Shown here: positions 23,166 to 33,484 of the stretch, in pieces
Numbering within the stretch: the first letter of the stretch is position 1
Layout: the number at the start of each line of letters is the position of its first letter
Source: Bacteroidales bacterium
Lineage (GTDB): Bacteria; Bacteroidota; Bacteroidia; Bacteroidales; WRLA01
Assembly (NCBI GenBank): GCA_031254805.1
Contig: JAIRTP010000012.1
Coordinates: 1 to 50,212, forward strand
Reading direction: 5' to 3'
DNA: 50,212 bases
Notes under the pieces: generated by a model
Database searches by the model: none
Told to the model about the DNA's origin: nothing
What the model saw: only the letters and a program-made list of their open reading frames with translations
Translations under genes and position numbers: made by a program

Positions 23166-25325
23166 CTACTTTTTATTTACAATTGACATTTCATCTACTA
23201 AATGTTTTGCGCCTGCAAATTTATCTATAATAAAAAGACAATAGCGAATATCTAACGATATATTTCTGCAAACATTCGGGTCGTACATCAAGTCGCTCAT
23301 AGTGCCTTCCCAACAACGGTCGAAATTAATTCCGACCAAATGCCCGTCTGCGTTTAATACAGGACTTCCGGAATTTCCTCCGGTCGTATGATTGGTCGCT
23401 ACAAATGCGACATGCATAGTTCCATCTTCGTCGCCATAGCGGTCGTAATTTTGCTTTTGATAGAGATCTTTAAGTTTCGGCTCGACGACATAATCATAAA
23501 TATCCGGATTTTCTTTTTCTATAATTCCATCCAAAGTAGTAAAATGACGATACATAACGCCGTTTACAGGATAATATCCTTTTACGCGACCATAAGTGAC
23601 GCGTAAAGTGAAGTTTGCATCGGGATAAAATGTATGATCTTGTTGCATTTCCATTTGCGCTTTCATATAAAGACGTTGCAATTGAGCGTTTTCTTTTGTC
23701 AAATCGGAAATATGCGAAGCAATATTCTTACTGATAAAATCTCTTGAGGCTGTAAACAGTTTATATGCCGGATCTTTTTCTATAGTTTTTATATGCGAAG
23801 GTTTGTAATTGTCAAAAAACAGGTTGACCTTATTTTGATCTAAAAACATCGTTTTGTTGAAAATATCGGCAATAAATGCGGCTACGCCTTTTTTATTAGC
23901 TGCCTGAAATTCTATCGGAATATGATCTAAAGGCACGGAAGCGAGATAATTGGTCAACATCGTTTCTGCAATGCGTTGATCGATCGGACGGTAATAATCT
24001 TTATAAAAACCGTCTGCGATTTCTTTTAAATGTTCAACCTCTTCGCCAATAGCGACGGCGTCCAGCGGCTCTTTTTTACTTAATTCTACCAAATCTGAAA
24101 ATCTTCCGGCAAAACGTAGTAATTCTATCGTATAAACCGATTCGGTAAAATAAGTATAAGCTACTTGCAACTCTTTCAGCGCTTTATAGTTCTTCTCAAA
24201 AGTGGGGAGAATATTTTCGTATTTATTTTTGAGATTAGACGGACCATTAGCCCAACTTTGAAATTGTCGTTCAAGTTCCTGTTTTTTCTCAATTCCGTTC
24301 ATTCGCCTAATTCCTTTGTTTTCGCCTTGCCATTTTTTCCAACCGTTCGAAACGTTTTGATATTTTGCGGCATATTGAATCCTTACTTTCGGATCGATAT
24401 CCATAGATTCCGACATAATATTCAACCTTTTTGTTCTCAGGTCAATACGAATCGGATTGGTTATTTCGACCGTCTCTTCGATAGCGTAAGAAGGCAAATA
24501 ACTATTAGTGCGCGCCGGATATCCGAAGACAAAAGTGAAATCATCCTCTTTCACGCCGTCTAAAGAAATTTCAAAGAATTTTTTCGGTTGATAAGGGACG
24601 TTATTTTCTGAATATTCTGCCGGTTTGTTATCTTTATCGGCATAAATGCGGAATAATGAAAAATCTCCGGTATGACGCGGCCACATCCAATTGTCGGTAT
24701 CGCCGCCGAATTTTCCGATATTAGAAGGCGGCGCGCCTACTAATCGTATATCTTTAAAAATTTCATTGATAAATAAAAAATATTGATTACCGTGATAAAA
24801 AGAGACAATGGAAGCTTCATAATGCGTTCCGTCTTCTTCTTCCGTTTTTATCTTTTTGGAATTTTTTTTGATGATCTCGCTTCTTTCGCTTTCATTCATA
24901 TTATCGGCAACCCCTTCTAATACGCGATCGGTTACCTCCTCCATACGGATTAAAAAAGTCACGGTCAATCCCGGATTAGGAAGTTCTTCGCTTTTATTCA
25001 TCGCCCAAAAACCGTTTGTCAGATAATCATGTTCAACAGAAGAATGCTGTTGGATTTGGCTATAACCGCAATGATGATTGGTCAAAAGCAATCCTTCGGC
25101 AGAGATTACTTCTCCCGTACATCCGCGGCCAAACAACACTACGGCATCTTTCATGCTGTTTGTATTTTCATCATAAATATCTTTTGCAGTAATTTTCATC
25201 CCCATCTCTTGCATCTGCGCTTCATTGAGTTCGCCTAAATAAAGCGGGATCCACATCCCCTCTCCGGCAATTAGATGAAATGAGAAAAGAAAAAAGACGA
25301 TAAAGGTAAAAAAGAACTTCTTCAT
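23166..25325 (-). CDS. dpp11: S46 family dipeptidyl-peptidase, DPP11 type (Asp/Glu-specific)
   Basis: A 719-residue secreted serine peptidase of family S46 with a signal peptide (MKKFFFTFIVFFLFSFHLIA). The catalytic His is H85 in TNHHCGY and the catalytic Ser is S652 in GGNSGSPV. Eighteen residues later R670 (NFDR) occupies the S1 specificity position: Arg there marks DPP11, which releases dipeptides with Asp or Glu in second position, while Gly marks DPP7. The length is almost exactly that of characterised DPP11. This supports a peptide-eating lifestyle. It lies downstream of moxR in the same minus-strand run. Confidence 0.9.
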   Translation of the reverse strand: MKKFFFTFIVFFLFSFHLIAGEGMWIPLYLGELNEAQMQEMGMKITAKDIYDENTNSMKDAVVLFGRGCTGEVISAEGLLLTNHHCGYSQIQQHSSVEHDYLTNGFWAMNKSEELPNPGLTVTFLIRMEEVTDRVLEGVADNMNESERSEIIKKNSKKIKTEEEDGTHYEASIVSFYHGNQYFLFINEIFKDIRLVGAPPSNIGKFGGDTDNWMWPRHTGDFSLFRIYADKDNKPAEYSENNVPYQPKKFFEISLDGVKEDDFTFVFGYPARTNSYLPSYAIEETVEITNPIRIDLRTKRLNIMSESMDIDPKVRIQYAAKYQNVSNGWKKWQGENKGIRRMNGIEKKQELERQFQSWANGPSNLKNKYENILPTFEKNYKALKELQVAYTYFTESVYTIELLRFAGRFSDLVELSKKEPLDAVAIGEEVEHLKEIADGFYKDYYRPIDQRIAETMLTNYLASVPLDHIPIEFQAANKKGVAAFIADIFNKTMFLDQNKVNLFFDNYKPSHIKTIEKDPAYKLFTASRDFISKNIASHISDLTKENAQLQRLYMKAQMEMQQDHTFYPDANFTLRVTYGRVKGYYPVNGVMYRHFTTLDGIIEKENPDIYDYVVEPKLKDLYQKQNYDRYGDEDGTMHVAFVATNHTTGGNSGSPVLNADGHLVGINFDRCWEGTMSDLMYDPNVCRNISLDIRYCLFIIDKFAGAKHLVDEMSIVNKK

Positions 25326-25337
25326 AATTTCACATTA

Positions 25338-26315
25338 TTATTTCGATGAAACAAATTTTGCAATGATATCTCCCACGCTGATTCCTTCCGCTTCCGCTTT
25401 GAAATTTCTCACGATACGGTGTCGTAAGATAATATCGGAAACAGCGTTAATATTTTCAATATCAGGAGAATATTTTCCATGAATTGCCGCGTGACATTTA
25501 GCTCCGATAATTAAAAATTGTGATGCGCGCGGTCCGGCTCCCCAGTTCAAATATTGATTAGCCCATTCATGCGCGCTTGCCGTTCCGGGACGCGTTTTTG
25601 CCGCTAAATGGACTGCATATTCGTATAAATTATCTGCAACGGGAATTCTGCGAATCAGATCTTGATAAAATAATATCTCTTCACGGGAAATTACTACTTG
25701 CGGCTTTTGTTGTCCGGGAGAAGTCGTTTGTTTTACAATATCGACTTCCTCTTGAAATGAAGGATAATCTAAAATGATATTGAACATGAAACGGTCTAAT
25801 TGCGCTTCAGGCAACGGATATGTTCCTTCTTGTTCGATCGGGTTTTGCGTTGCCAATACAAAAAACGGATCGGGAACGGGATAGGGCTTTCCGGCCACCG
25901 TTACCATTCGTTCTTGCATGGCTTCCAAAAGAGCTGATTGTGTTTTGGGAGGCGTACGGTTGATCTCGTCCGCCAACAATATGTTGGCAAAAATAGGGCC
26001 TTGAATATATTTGAAATTTTTATTTTCATCCAAAATCTCCGAACCGACAATGTCGGAAGGCATTAAGTCAGGCGTAAACTGAATACGAGAAAATGACAAT
26101 CCCATAACTTCGCTGATCGTACTGATCAATAACGTTTTTGCCAATCCGGGAACTCCGACCAAAAGTCCGTGTCCGCGGCTAAAAATAGGAATTAATACGT
26201 TTTCAACTACTTGCTCTTGCCCGACAATTACTTTTGCTATCTCTTTTTTTATTTCTTTATATTTCTCTAAAAAACCTGCAATTGCTTCTACGTCATCTTT
26301 ATACTTCATCATCAT
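25338..26315 (-). CDS. MoxR-family AAA+ ATPase
   Basis: A 325-residue MoxR ATPase with Walker A GVPGLAKT (about 58-65), Walker B LLADEINR, sensor-1 region FVLATQNPIEQEGTYPLPEAQ and arginine-finger region LDRFMF. MoxR proteins act as chaperone-like remodelers of partner proteins, often VWA-domain proteins; no VWA partner is encoded here. The start has three consecutive ATGs, so the N-terminus is uncertain by two residues. It lies 15 bases after the SurA-like gene and 12 bases before the DPP11 gene. Confidence 0.9.
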   Translation of the reverse strand: MMMKYKDDVEAIAGFLEKYKEIKKEIAKVIVGQEQVVENVLIPIFSRGHGLLVGVPGLAKTLLISTISEVMGLSFSRIQFTPDLMPSDIVGSEILDENKNFKYIQGPIFANILLADEINRTPPKTQSALLEAMQERMVTVAGKPYPVPDPFFVLATQNPIEQEGTYPLPEAQLDRFMFNIILDYPSFQEEVDIVKQTTSPGQQKPQVVISREEILFYQDLIRRIPVADNLYEYAVHLAAKTRPGTASAHEWANQYLNWGAGPRASQFLIIGAKCHAAIHGKYSPDIENINAVSDIILRHRIVRNFKAEAEGISVGDIIAKFVSSK

Positions 26316-26330
26316 AAAACTTGGTAAAAA

Positions 26331-27692
26331 TCATTTATTTAAGAAATTGAAATTACATTTAAACGAATTATCTACTCGTATATAAGTTTTTTTAGATTGC
26401 TCTTTCATCCATTTTTGTACGGCGTCCAATTTCTTTTTCTCTAATGCCCAATCTTGTATTTTATCGTAATCGGTTTCGAGAGATGCGCGATGCGGCTCTG
26501 ATTTTGATTTTAAATAGAGAATGCGATACGCTTGATTGCCGTCTTCTTTTTCAAAAAGAACGGGATTGGATATTTCGCCTTCATTCAACTTATCGATCAC
26601 GTACAACATTTTCGGATCTAATTGTCCTAGTTCCCATTTTGAAGAGTTAGAATGAGGATTGATAATATATCCGCCTGCAATTTTATTATCCGATTCCGAA
26701 TAGGTTCTTATGGCGTCGTCAATAGAAATTTCTCCCTTTCTGATCAATATGGCTACGCTATCCAATGTTTGTTGCGCTTGCGCCAAATCTTCAAGAGCGA
26801 CTTTAGGGCGTAATAATATGTGGCGGACATTAATATAATCTCCGCGGCGATCTATCATTTCAACGATATGAAATCCGGCTTTCGTTTCGACAACATCCGA
26901 CATTTCGCCCGGTTCTAATTTGAATGCCGCCGTTTCAAATTCAGGATATAATTCGCCGCGTCCGTAATAGCCCAACTCTCCGCCTTTGTTAGCAGAGCCG
27001 GGGTCTTCCGAATACAAAATCGCCAAAGTGGAGAATTTTTCACCGTCAAGTACGCGTTGGCGAAAAGAACGTAACCGTTCTTTGATTTCGATAACCTGTC
27101 CCATTCCGACTTTCGGCTGCTTGACGATCTCTTGAACGACTACTTCCGAATTGACCATTGGAATACTGTCTATCGGTATTGATTTATATAATTTTCGTAC
27201 TTCGGAAGGCGTTATCGTGATATCTTTCGTCACCTCTTCGCGCGCCATGTTTACCAAGTTTTGCTCGCGAATGGAATTGCTCAATTCTTCGCGAATTTCT
27301 TCCATCGGCTTTCCAAAATATTCTTCTAATTTTTCATGAGAACCGATTTGTGAAACAAAATAGCGAATACGGTACTCCAACTCATTATTTATTTGATTTT
27401 CATTTACGGTCAAACTATCAAATTCTGCTTTATCAAGGAGCATTTTGGAGAAGATCATATCTTCCAAAAGTTCGCATTTTGCGCTCTCGTCCGATCCGAT
27501 ATTGGGTTCCATTCTTTTATATTGCAAAAGATTTGCCTCTAATTCGGAAAGCAGTATCGTCGATTTTCCAACAACAGCCGCGACGCCGTCGATCAACGTG
27601 CCGCCGGGCATAGATGTCGACGTTTCTTGCGCTACTGCGAAAAAAGCCCAAAATGATAAAAAGAACAGTATGATTAAATTTTTGTTATCCAT
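26331..27692 (-). CDS. SurA-like periplasmic peptidyl-prolyl isomerase
   Basis: A 453-residue exported chaperone/isomerase. It has a signal peptide (NLIILFFLSFWAFFAVAQ), a SurA N-terminal domain (LIDGVAAVVGKSTILLSELEA, about 33-53) and two parvulin domains. The first carries LAILYSEDPGSANKGGELGYYGRGE; the second begins near INVRHILLRPK. SurA-type proteins escort outer-membrane proteins across the periplasm. It is the third isomerase in a row here, a common Bacteroidota arrangement. Confidence 0.88.
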   Translation of the reverse strand: MDNKNLIILFFLSFWAFFAVAQETSTSMPGGTLIDGVAAVVGKSTILLSELEANLLQYKRMEPNIGSDESAKCELLEDMIFSKMLLDKAEFDSLTVNENQINNELEYRIRYFVSQIGSHEKLEEYFGKPMEEIREELSNSIREQNLVNMAREEVTKDITITPSEVRKLYKSIPIDSIPMVNSEVVVQEIVKQPKVGMGQVIEIKERLRSFRQRVLDGEKFSTLAILYSEDPGSANKGGELGYYGRGELYPEFETAAFKLEPGEMSDVVETKAGFHIVEMIDRRGDYINVRHILLRPKVALEDLAQAQQTLDSVAILIRKGEISIDDAIRTYSESDNKIAGGYIINPHSNSSKWELGQLDPKMLYVIDKLNEGEISNPVLFEKEDGNQAYRILYLKSKSEPHRASLETDYDKIQDWALEKKKLDAVQKWMKEQSKKTYIRVDNSFKCNFNFLNK

Positions 27693-27709
27693 TACAGAAG
27701 TGTTATTAT

Positions 27710-28600
27710 TTAAAGTATTTCAAAGGAACCATTTTCTAATGCGTCTTCAAAGATCTCTCTACGCAGATTTTTTAATAAGGCTTCTTTTCGACGACTCAAA
27801 ATAATTTTTTCTATCCGTTCCTGTTCCAACTGCAAAGGATTTCTGTCTCCCAAGAGCCTGAATTCTAAAAAATTGAGATAGTACCAAAATTGATCGTCGG
27901 TAAAATTAACGTAGCGGTTATATTTCAAGTAATAATTCGGATTAGTAATATTCGGTATGGGGATATTTGTTAATAACTCGTCAAAGTATATCCAACACGT
28001 CGTATCTATATTAAACATCTGGATTTCATTAGCATAGAGAAATTCTTCAATGTTGTGAAATTGCAGAGGATATAGATTTCTTCTGAATTCTCGAAGTTGT
28101 TGGGACGAATCTTTATGAATTACAACATAAAACGCCCTTACAACAATACGGTTGGCAATGAAATCGTCTAAATGACCATTATAATAATCTTCTATTTCTT
28201 GATCTGGCACAACGGTATCAAGATTTTGTTCTACAAGGCGTCTTTCATAAGATAGTTGAAGCAGCGAATTTTTGTATTCCTCCAATTGTCTGCTGAAATC
28301 TTTCTCGTTATCAGGCAGATTGACTATCGCATGGTGTAAAAGAAGCTGCTCTTGCACCCACATGTTCACAAAATTACGCGACCAAAAAGAGCTATCTTCG
28401 AGCGTCATACCGCCGGGGTATTTGCTGTTGATATCGTCTAACGACAAATAGCTATTATAAACGCGAGCTACCCACTGTTCTTCCGGTTCGCTATCGCTTT
28501 TCAAATTGATATATTTGCATCCGCTACAACATAATAGCAATACTGCAAACGTCGCAAAAAACGTTTGTACTCGCTTACTGTTATGTCTAATACTTTTCAT
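27710..28600 (-). CDS. Isomerase-related lipoprotein of the SurA gene set
   Basis: A 296-residue lipoprotein with a signal ending in LLLCCSGCKYIN, so the mature protein is probably lipid-anchored at a Cys. The rest is helical (VNMWVQEQLLLHHAIVN, then YERRLVEQNLDTVVPDQEIEDYYNGH), like the chaperone arm of SurA/PpiD proteins. No complete parvulin core is visible. It sits 4 bases after the large isomerase gene and 17 bases before the SurA-like gene. It is probably a chaperone-like partner with degenerate isomerase ancestry; that is inference. Confidence 0.65.
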   Translation of the reverse strand: MKSIRHNSKRVQTFFATFAVLLLCCSGCKYINLKSDSEPEEQWVARVYNSYLSLDDINSKYPGGMTLEDSSFWSRNFVNMWVQEQLLLHHAIVNLPDNEKDFSRQLEEYKNSLLQLSYERRLVEQNLDTVVPDQEIEDYYNGHLDDFIANRIVVRAFYVVIHKDSSQQLREFRRNLYPLQFHNIEEFLYANEIQMFNIDTTCWIYFDELLTNIPIPNITNPNYYLKYNRYVNFTDDQFWYYLNFLEFRLLGDRNPLQLEQERIEKIILSRRKEALLKNLRREIFEDALENGSFEIL

Positions 28601-28604
28601 GCAA

Positions 28605-30638
28605 CTATTTTTTTAAGCTATTCAAAACTTCCTGATTGACTTGTATGGGATACTTTTTCCGTAATCCATCCATCCACTCTTTTTCCAAAAATTCTTGATA
28701 ATCAATAATTACCATTCCTCTTGTTTCGTTCAGTTCTTTTGGTTCGGGCGGTAACGCGCGGTTTATTTTGAAAATCTTTACAATATTATTATCTAATACT
28801 TCCGATTCAAGATGAGGAAGTTGCACATCCCACAGAGCGTCTACTTTCTTTTCTATGCCTTTTTCTACTTTATAATGGTCGATAAAGTAATAGATTCTAT
28901 CGTTATCGGCGTATACCGCTTTGAGCTCATCGTCGCTTTTATCTTTTTTTACTAATTTAACAAGCGCTTTTTCCGCTTTTTTACCTTCTTCTTGGCTTCT
29001 GAAGCCGGAAATAGTAATATCGACATAATCCCGTCGTTCTTTCCAATAATATTTGTTGCGATTTTGAGCGAAGAAATTTTCCAATCCGACGCTGTCTGTT
29101 GTCGAGCGTCCCCAGACTTCCCGTTCAATCATTTCGTACAGCAAAATCCCGTCGCGATATTCTTTCAACAACAGACGAAATTCAGGATGCTTCGCCTCCA
29201 AACGACAATCTTCATAAGTTGTACAAGTTTCATCGCTCCAAATTTTGAAATATTTTTTCACTAAAGTTTCAGCTGTTTCGGTTTCAGCCGTTGGATTTAT
29301 TTTATTAGCTTCTTTCTCTTTTTGCAATTGAATAAAAGCAATAAAATGATCTGTAGTTAGGATAGAATCGCCCAATGTAATGAGCGGGAAATGCAGGGTT
29401 GCCACTTTTGCAAGATTCCAATTATCCGTTAATATGGATGCGTCTGTTCCTGCTAGGAATTTTTTAAGGTTGTCCTGATTTTCTATATAGCCATACTCTT
29501 TTTTTATCTTTTCGATTACGGCTACCGTACTTTGCTTAGAGCGGGAATCTCTCAAAACGCGGCTTCTTATCTCATATTTTATTTCGTCGAAAGGAGGAAC
29601 CGGTTTTTTATCCTCTAAGCGTAAGATATGATATCCGTTATAAGTTTTGATCGGTTTAGAGATATCGCCGGGATTTTTCAAATCATAAACGACTTCTACA
29701 AATTCCGGCGCCATTCTATTAGGAACAAACCAAGGTAAAACTCCGTCATATTCGACCGATTCCTGATCTTCGGAATATTGATAGACCATTTTTTCCCATG
29801 CTTCGCCTTCTTGCAATTTTTTATAAACTTCGTCGGCTTTAGCTTGGATTTCTTTCTCTTGTTCTACTGTAATATCAGGTTTCACAGAGAAGAAAATATG
29901 CGATACTTGCACTCTTCCCAATGCGGGCTTGCGGTCGGTGACTTTTATCAAATGATAACCGAAAGATGAGCGAACAATTGGAGAAAGCGTATGGTTTGGC
30001 GTCGAATAAGCGGCAGATTCAAATGGATACACCATGTTAAAAACGGTGAAATATCCTAAATCGCCTCTATTTCCTTTAAATCGGTCGCTATCTCTCGCCG
30101 AAGGGTCGTCGGACAATGCAACGGCAAGTTCGCCAAAATCTTCTCCTTTTCCAATACGTTTACGAATATCCTCGATTTTCTTATATGCGGCGAGCGTATC
30201 CTTTGGAGAAGCTTCTTCGTTGCAAAATATCAAAATATGACTTACGCGCACATCTTCTTGCATTCTTTGATAGGCTTCATTAATGAGATGATCCAGCGCT
30301 TTTTCGTCCGTAAAATATGGTTTAGCCAGATCTTTACGATAACCTCCCATTTCATCACGAAATGCCGCCGTCGTATCTATGTGATAATACTCCGCCTCAT
30401 TAACGCGATATTTGAACTCGGAATACATATTGATATATTCGTCAACGGTCTTTTTGTCTAAAATGTCGTTATTATTATTTTTCAGATAAACATTCATAAA
30501 CTCTTCGACTGTGACAGGAGTATCGCCCACTTTCATCAACATACGCGTATCGTTTATATACGGATTTTGGGCAATTGCTGGTAATGAAACAATCGCCGAT
30601 AAAGCAAATAAGAGGAAATATTTTACCATTTTATTCAT
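28605..30638 (-). CDS. Large periplasmic peptidyl-prolyl isomerase with two parvulin domains
   Basis: A 677-residue exported protein (signal MVKYFLLFALSAIVSLPAIAQ). The two parvulin domains are at about 130-235 (RVSHILIFCNEE, DPSARDSD, GDLGYFTV) and 240-350 (VSHIFFSVKPD, LPWFVPNRMAPEF, YHILRLEDKKP). A long C-terminal helical region of about 300 residues follows. It should aid folding of secreted and outer-membrane proteins. It follows guaB at 76 bases on the same strand. Confidence 0.88.
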   Translation of the reverse strand: MNKMVKYFLLFALSAIVSLPAIAQNPYINDTRMLMKVGDTPVTVEEFMNVYLKNNNNDILDKKTVDEYINMYSEFKYRVNEAEYYHIDTTAAFRDEMGGYRKDLAKPYFTDEKALDHLINEAYQRMQEDVRVSHILIFCNEEASPKDTLAAYKKIEDIRKRIGKGEDFGELAVALSDDPSARDSDRFKGNRGDLGYFTVFNMVYPFESAAYSTPNHTLSPIVRSSFGYHLIKVTDRKPALGRVQVSHIFFSVKPDITVEQEKEIQAKADEVYKKLQEGEAWEKMVYQYSEDQESVEYDGVLPWFVPNRMAPEFVEVVYDLKNPGDISKPIKTYNGYHILRLEDKKPVPPFDEIKYEIRSRVLRDSRSKQSTVAVIEKIKKEYGYIENQDNLKKFLAGTDASILTDNWNLAKVATLHFPLITLGDSILTTDHFIAFIQLQKEKEANKINPTAETETAETLVKKYFKIWSDETCTTYEDCRLEAKHPEFRLLLKEYRDGILLYEMIEREVWGRSTTDSVGLENFFAQNRNKYYWKERRDYVDITISGFRSQEEGKKAEKALVKLVKKDKSDDELKAVYADNDRIYYFIDHYKVEKGIEKKVDALWDVQLPHLESEVLDNNIVKIFKINRALPPEPKELNETRGMVIIDYQEFLEKEWMDGLRKKYPIQVNQEVLNSLKK

Positions 30639-30714
30639 ATTAATTTTTAATTCCTAATTCTCAATTCTTAAATATCAATTGTTAATAACGTGACGTTTAA
30701 TCTATTATTATCTG

Positions 30715-32178
30715 TTATCTCGAATAATTCGGCGCCTCGCGGGAAATGATCACATCATGCGGATGGCTTTCATTCATTCCGGCGGCGGTTATTTTCATAA
30801 ACTTAGCTCTTTGAAGTTCGGAAATATTATGCGATCCCGTATATCCCATTCCGGCGCGTAAACCGCCAACCATTTGATAAACAACCTCGCTCAATGTTCC
30901 TTTATAAGCGACGCGTCCGACAATTCCTTCCGGCACCAATTTTTTAATATCTTCTTCCACATCTTGAAAATAGCGATCTTTCGAGCCTTGTTGCATGGCG
31001 TCGATGGAACCCATTCCCCGATATGTTTTATATTTTCGTCCTTCGTAAATAATCGTTTCTCCCGGCGATTCGTCGACGCCTGCAAAAAGCGACCCCGCCA
31101 TAATGGAATTAGCTCCGGCGGCAATGGCTTTTACAATATCTCCCGTATAACGAATTCCTCCATCGGCGATTATTGGAATATTTTCCCCTTTTAAAGCTTC
31201 CGCAACATCCATTACCGCAGTCAATTGAGGCACGCCGATTCCGGCTATAATCCGCGTAGTACAAATAGATCCGGGACCAATGCCTACTTTTACCGCGTCG
31301 ACGCCCAATTTAGATAAATCAGTCGCCGCTTGCGCCGTAGCAATATTTCCTACGATCAAATCAATATTCGGAAAGGATGCTTTTATCTTTTCAACCATTT
31401 GCATGACCGCGTCCGAATGGGCGTGCGCCGTGTCGATGCTCAATGCGTCGACTCCCGCATTGACCAATGCTTGAACCCGCTCAAGAGTGTCGCGGGCAAT
31501 TCCGATAGCGGCGGCAACCCGTAAACGTCCTTGCGAATCTTTGCATGCCATCGGATACTCTTTTAGTTTCAGAATATCTTTGTAAGTGATAAGGCCGATT
31601 AATTTTTCATTCTTATCAATAACGGGTAATTTTTCGATTCGATACTTTTGTAATATTTCGATTGCCTTTTCAAAATTCTCAAATTCGGTCGTTGTAATCA
31701 CATTTTTTGTCATTACTTCGGCAACGCGTTTATTTAGTTCCTTTTCAAAGCGCAAATCCCTGCTTGTAATAATGCCGACCAAAACGCCTTGCTCATCGAC
31801 AACGGGAATACCTCCGATGCGATAATTTTTCATAATTCGTAAAACGTCGAAAACCGTAGCGTTACTATGTACCGTGATCGGATCGACGATTATTCCGCTT
31901 TCGGCGCGTTTGACTTTAAAAACCTCGGCGGCTTGCTGTTCAATCGACATATTTTTATGAATAACTCCAATGCCTCCTTCGCGAGCTAATGCGATGGCCA
32001 TTTGGTGTTCGGTCACGGTATCCATAGCGGCAGAAACAATGGGAATTTTCAGTTCGATGTTTCGGGAAAATAGCGTAGATGTATCCGTTTCACGCGGTAA
32101 AACAGAAGAGCGCGCAGGAACTAATAAGACATCGTCGTATGTAAATCCCTCTCCAACAAACTTTTCGCTTAGTTTCAT
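30715..32178 (-). CDS. guaB: Inosine-5'-monophosphate dehydrogenase
   Basis: A 487-residue IMPDH, which oxidises IMP to XMP in the committed step of guanine nucleotide synthesis. The catalytic Cys is C306 in GPGSICTTR. Two CBS domains occupy about 95-205, and the barrel blocks [10 protein letters not shown] and [14 protein letters not shown] are present. The length and start are normal. Its order before the isomerase genes is common in Bacteroidota. A TACCTTTG -7 box lies just upstream. Confidence 0.96.
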   Translation of the reverse strand: MKLSEKFVGEGFTYDDVLLVPARSSVLPRETDTSTLFSRNIELKIPIVSAAMDTVTEHQMAIALAREGGIGVIHKNMSIEQQAAEVFKVKRAESGIIVDPITVHSNATVFDVLRIMKNYRIGGIPVVDEQGVLVGIITSRDLRFEKELNKRVAEVMTKNVITTTEFENFEKAIEILQKYRIEKLPVIDKNEKLIGLITYKDILKLKEYPMACKDSQGRLRVAAAIGIARDTLERVQALVNAGVDALSIDTAHAHSDAVMQMVEKIKASFPNIDLIVGNIATAQAATDLSKLGVDAVKVGIGPGSICTTRIIAGIGVPQLTAVMDVAEALKGENIPIIADGGIRYTGDIVKAIAAGANSIMAGSLFAGVDESPGETIIYEGRKYKTYRGMGSIDAMQQGSKDRYFQDVEEDIKKLVPEGIVGRVAYKGTLSEVVYQMVGGLRAGMGYTGSHNISELQRAKFMKITAAGMNESHPHDVIISREAPNYSR

Positions 32179-32198
32179 GCTCTAAAAATTTTTATCTG

Positions 32199-32206
32199 CA
32201 AAGGTA
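32199..32206 (-). promoter_or_regulatory. -7 box upstream of guaB
   Basis: TACCTTTG on the minus strand, 20 bases upstream of the guaB ATG. No clear -33 element. The rest of the 375-base guaB-lipoprotein gap is AT-rich, with only the divergent promoter at 32484-32513 visible in it. Confidence 0.45.
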
Positions 32207-32483
32207 GATTAAAAATTTGAAAAATCCGAAAAGAAACGACGACTTTTATTCTAAAGTTTAAAAATTGCAGGGAATTTTCTCTGCAAAAAAAGTATATGGA
32301 GATGATTATTCAGCAAGGTTCAGACAATCAAAATTATACAAATTTTTCTTAGTAAAACAAGTTTTTTTATGTTTCAAAAAATCCTCCCTAACGGAAAAAA
32401 ATTGAACAATTATACGATTTATGCGTCTTAGTAATGATTATGCTTTTTTTTGTAAATATTTGAGATAATTTGAAGTGATTCTG

Positions 32484-32513
32484 TTGCGCATTCAAAAAAA
32501 GTATGTACTTTTG
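32484..32513 (+). promoter_or_regulatory. Promoter of the first paralogous lipoprotein
   Basis: TTG (32484-32486), 19 bases, then TACTTTTG (32506-32513), about 40 bases before the ATG. It matches the Bacteroidota consensus well. Confidence 0.55.
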
Positions 32514-32553
32514 CAACAAAGTAACAATATGTTTAACTTAAAGTGATTTAAAA

Positions 32554-33390
32554 ATGAAAAAAATTGGAATTTATTTTTTGTCGTTAGCTCTTGTAGCAAT
32601 GACTTTTGTAGCCTGTGGAGGCGATAAACCAGATGATAATAAAATAGCAGCGCCTGTAATAACTATTAACGGCGGCGCTGATATTGAAATTGAGTGGACT
32701 ACTATTGCCGAGCTTAAAATACCGGTTAAAGTAATTTCTGAAGCTGAAAAAATGGAAAGAATCCAAGTGATTATCACGGATGAAAATGGCAAAGAATATA
32801 CTGTAGAAGATATTAAAACATTTACGAAGCCGGATACTAATAAAGAGGTTAATAGAGAATACACTATTACTGAATTAGCAGTAATTATTACACAACTTCA
32901 ATCGGGACAAGTAGCTCCTAAAGATTTTATTGTAAAAGCTTATACGACGACTTATTATCCTGAAACAAAATCTCAAGCTTTCAAACTTCCCGATATTCCG
33001 GAGCCACCGCAAACGCCGTTGTCAGATCCAAAAGATTTTACATGGCATCGTGTATCGTCAAATGATGGAACAGGATTGGCTCAATTTGGGTTAGAGTGGA
33101 AAAGCAATACAGCCACCCATATTATAATTACCCCTGTTGCAGGCGCAAAATTGGTGGAGTTAACAGAAGCTGATTGGACAGAGATTACGACTCAAAAAGG
33201 ACTTGCCGAAGTTGTTAATGAAAAAGAAGGAATCAGCAAATGGGAAGTAATACCGGCTAAGACTACATTTAACTATGTTATTGCTACTAGAACGGCTGAA
33301 GGAAAATATTTCTTAATCAACCCGACAGAGCGTACGATCAATCCGAATGATGGCGGCGATAGAACCATTTCCGGAAAATACAAAGAATAA
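32554..33390 (+). CDS. Lipoprotein with N-terminal Ig-like region, paralogue 1
   Basis: A 278-residue lipoprotein (signal ending in VAMTFVACGGDK, lipobox Cys about residue 21). The middle (about 35-145) looks like a beta-sandwich. The C-terminal half has DPKDFTWHRVSSNDGTGLAQFGLEW, which is closely paralleled in the next gene (DPESFEWRRLGINDGQGLDEFGLMW). I do not recognise a named function. It has its own promoter and a terminator, so it is a single-gene unit. Surface or periplasmic location is expected. Confidence 0.7.
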   Translation: MKKIGIYFLSLALVAMTFVACGGDKPDDNKIAAPVITINGGADIEIEWTTIAELKIPVKVISEAEKMERIQVIITDENGKEYTVEDIKTFTKPDTNKEVNREYTITELAVIITQLQSGQVAPKDFIVKAYTTTYYPETKSQAFKLPDIPEPPQTPLSDPKDFTWHRVSSNDGTGLAQFGLEWKSNTATHIIITPVAGAKLVELTEADWTEITTQKGLAEVVNEKEGISKWEVIPAKTTFNYVIATRTAEGKYFLINPTERTINPNDGGDRTISGKYKE

Positions 33391-33411
33391 TTATTTTATA
33401 TGAAGAACAGA

Positions 33412-33440
33412 AACCACCTCAATTCGGGGTGGTTTTTTAT
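33412..33440 (+). terminator. Rho-independent terminator after lipoprotein 1
   Basis: Stem AACCACCTC (33412-33420) / GGGGTGGTT (33426-33434, one G-T pair) with loop AATTC, followed by TTTTTATTTT. Confidence 0.85.
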
Positions 33441-33453
33441 TTTCAAAATATCG

Positions 33454-33461
33454 TATCTTTG
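33454..33461 (+). promoter_or_regulatory. -7 box upstream of lipoprotein 2
   Basis: TATCTTTG, 23 bases before the ATG of the second lipoprotein and just after the terminator of the first. The two genes are therefore separately transcribed. Confidence 0.5.
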
Positions 33462-33484
33462 CCCAAACGAATAAAGATTAAAAA

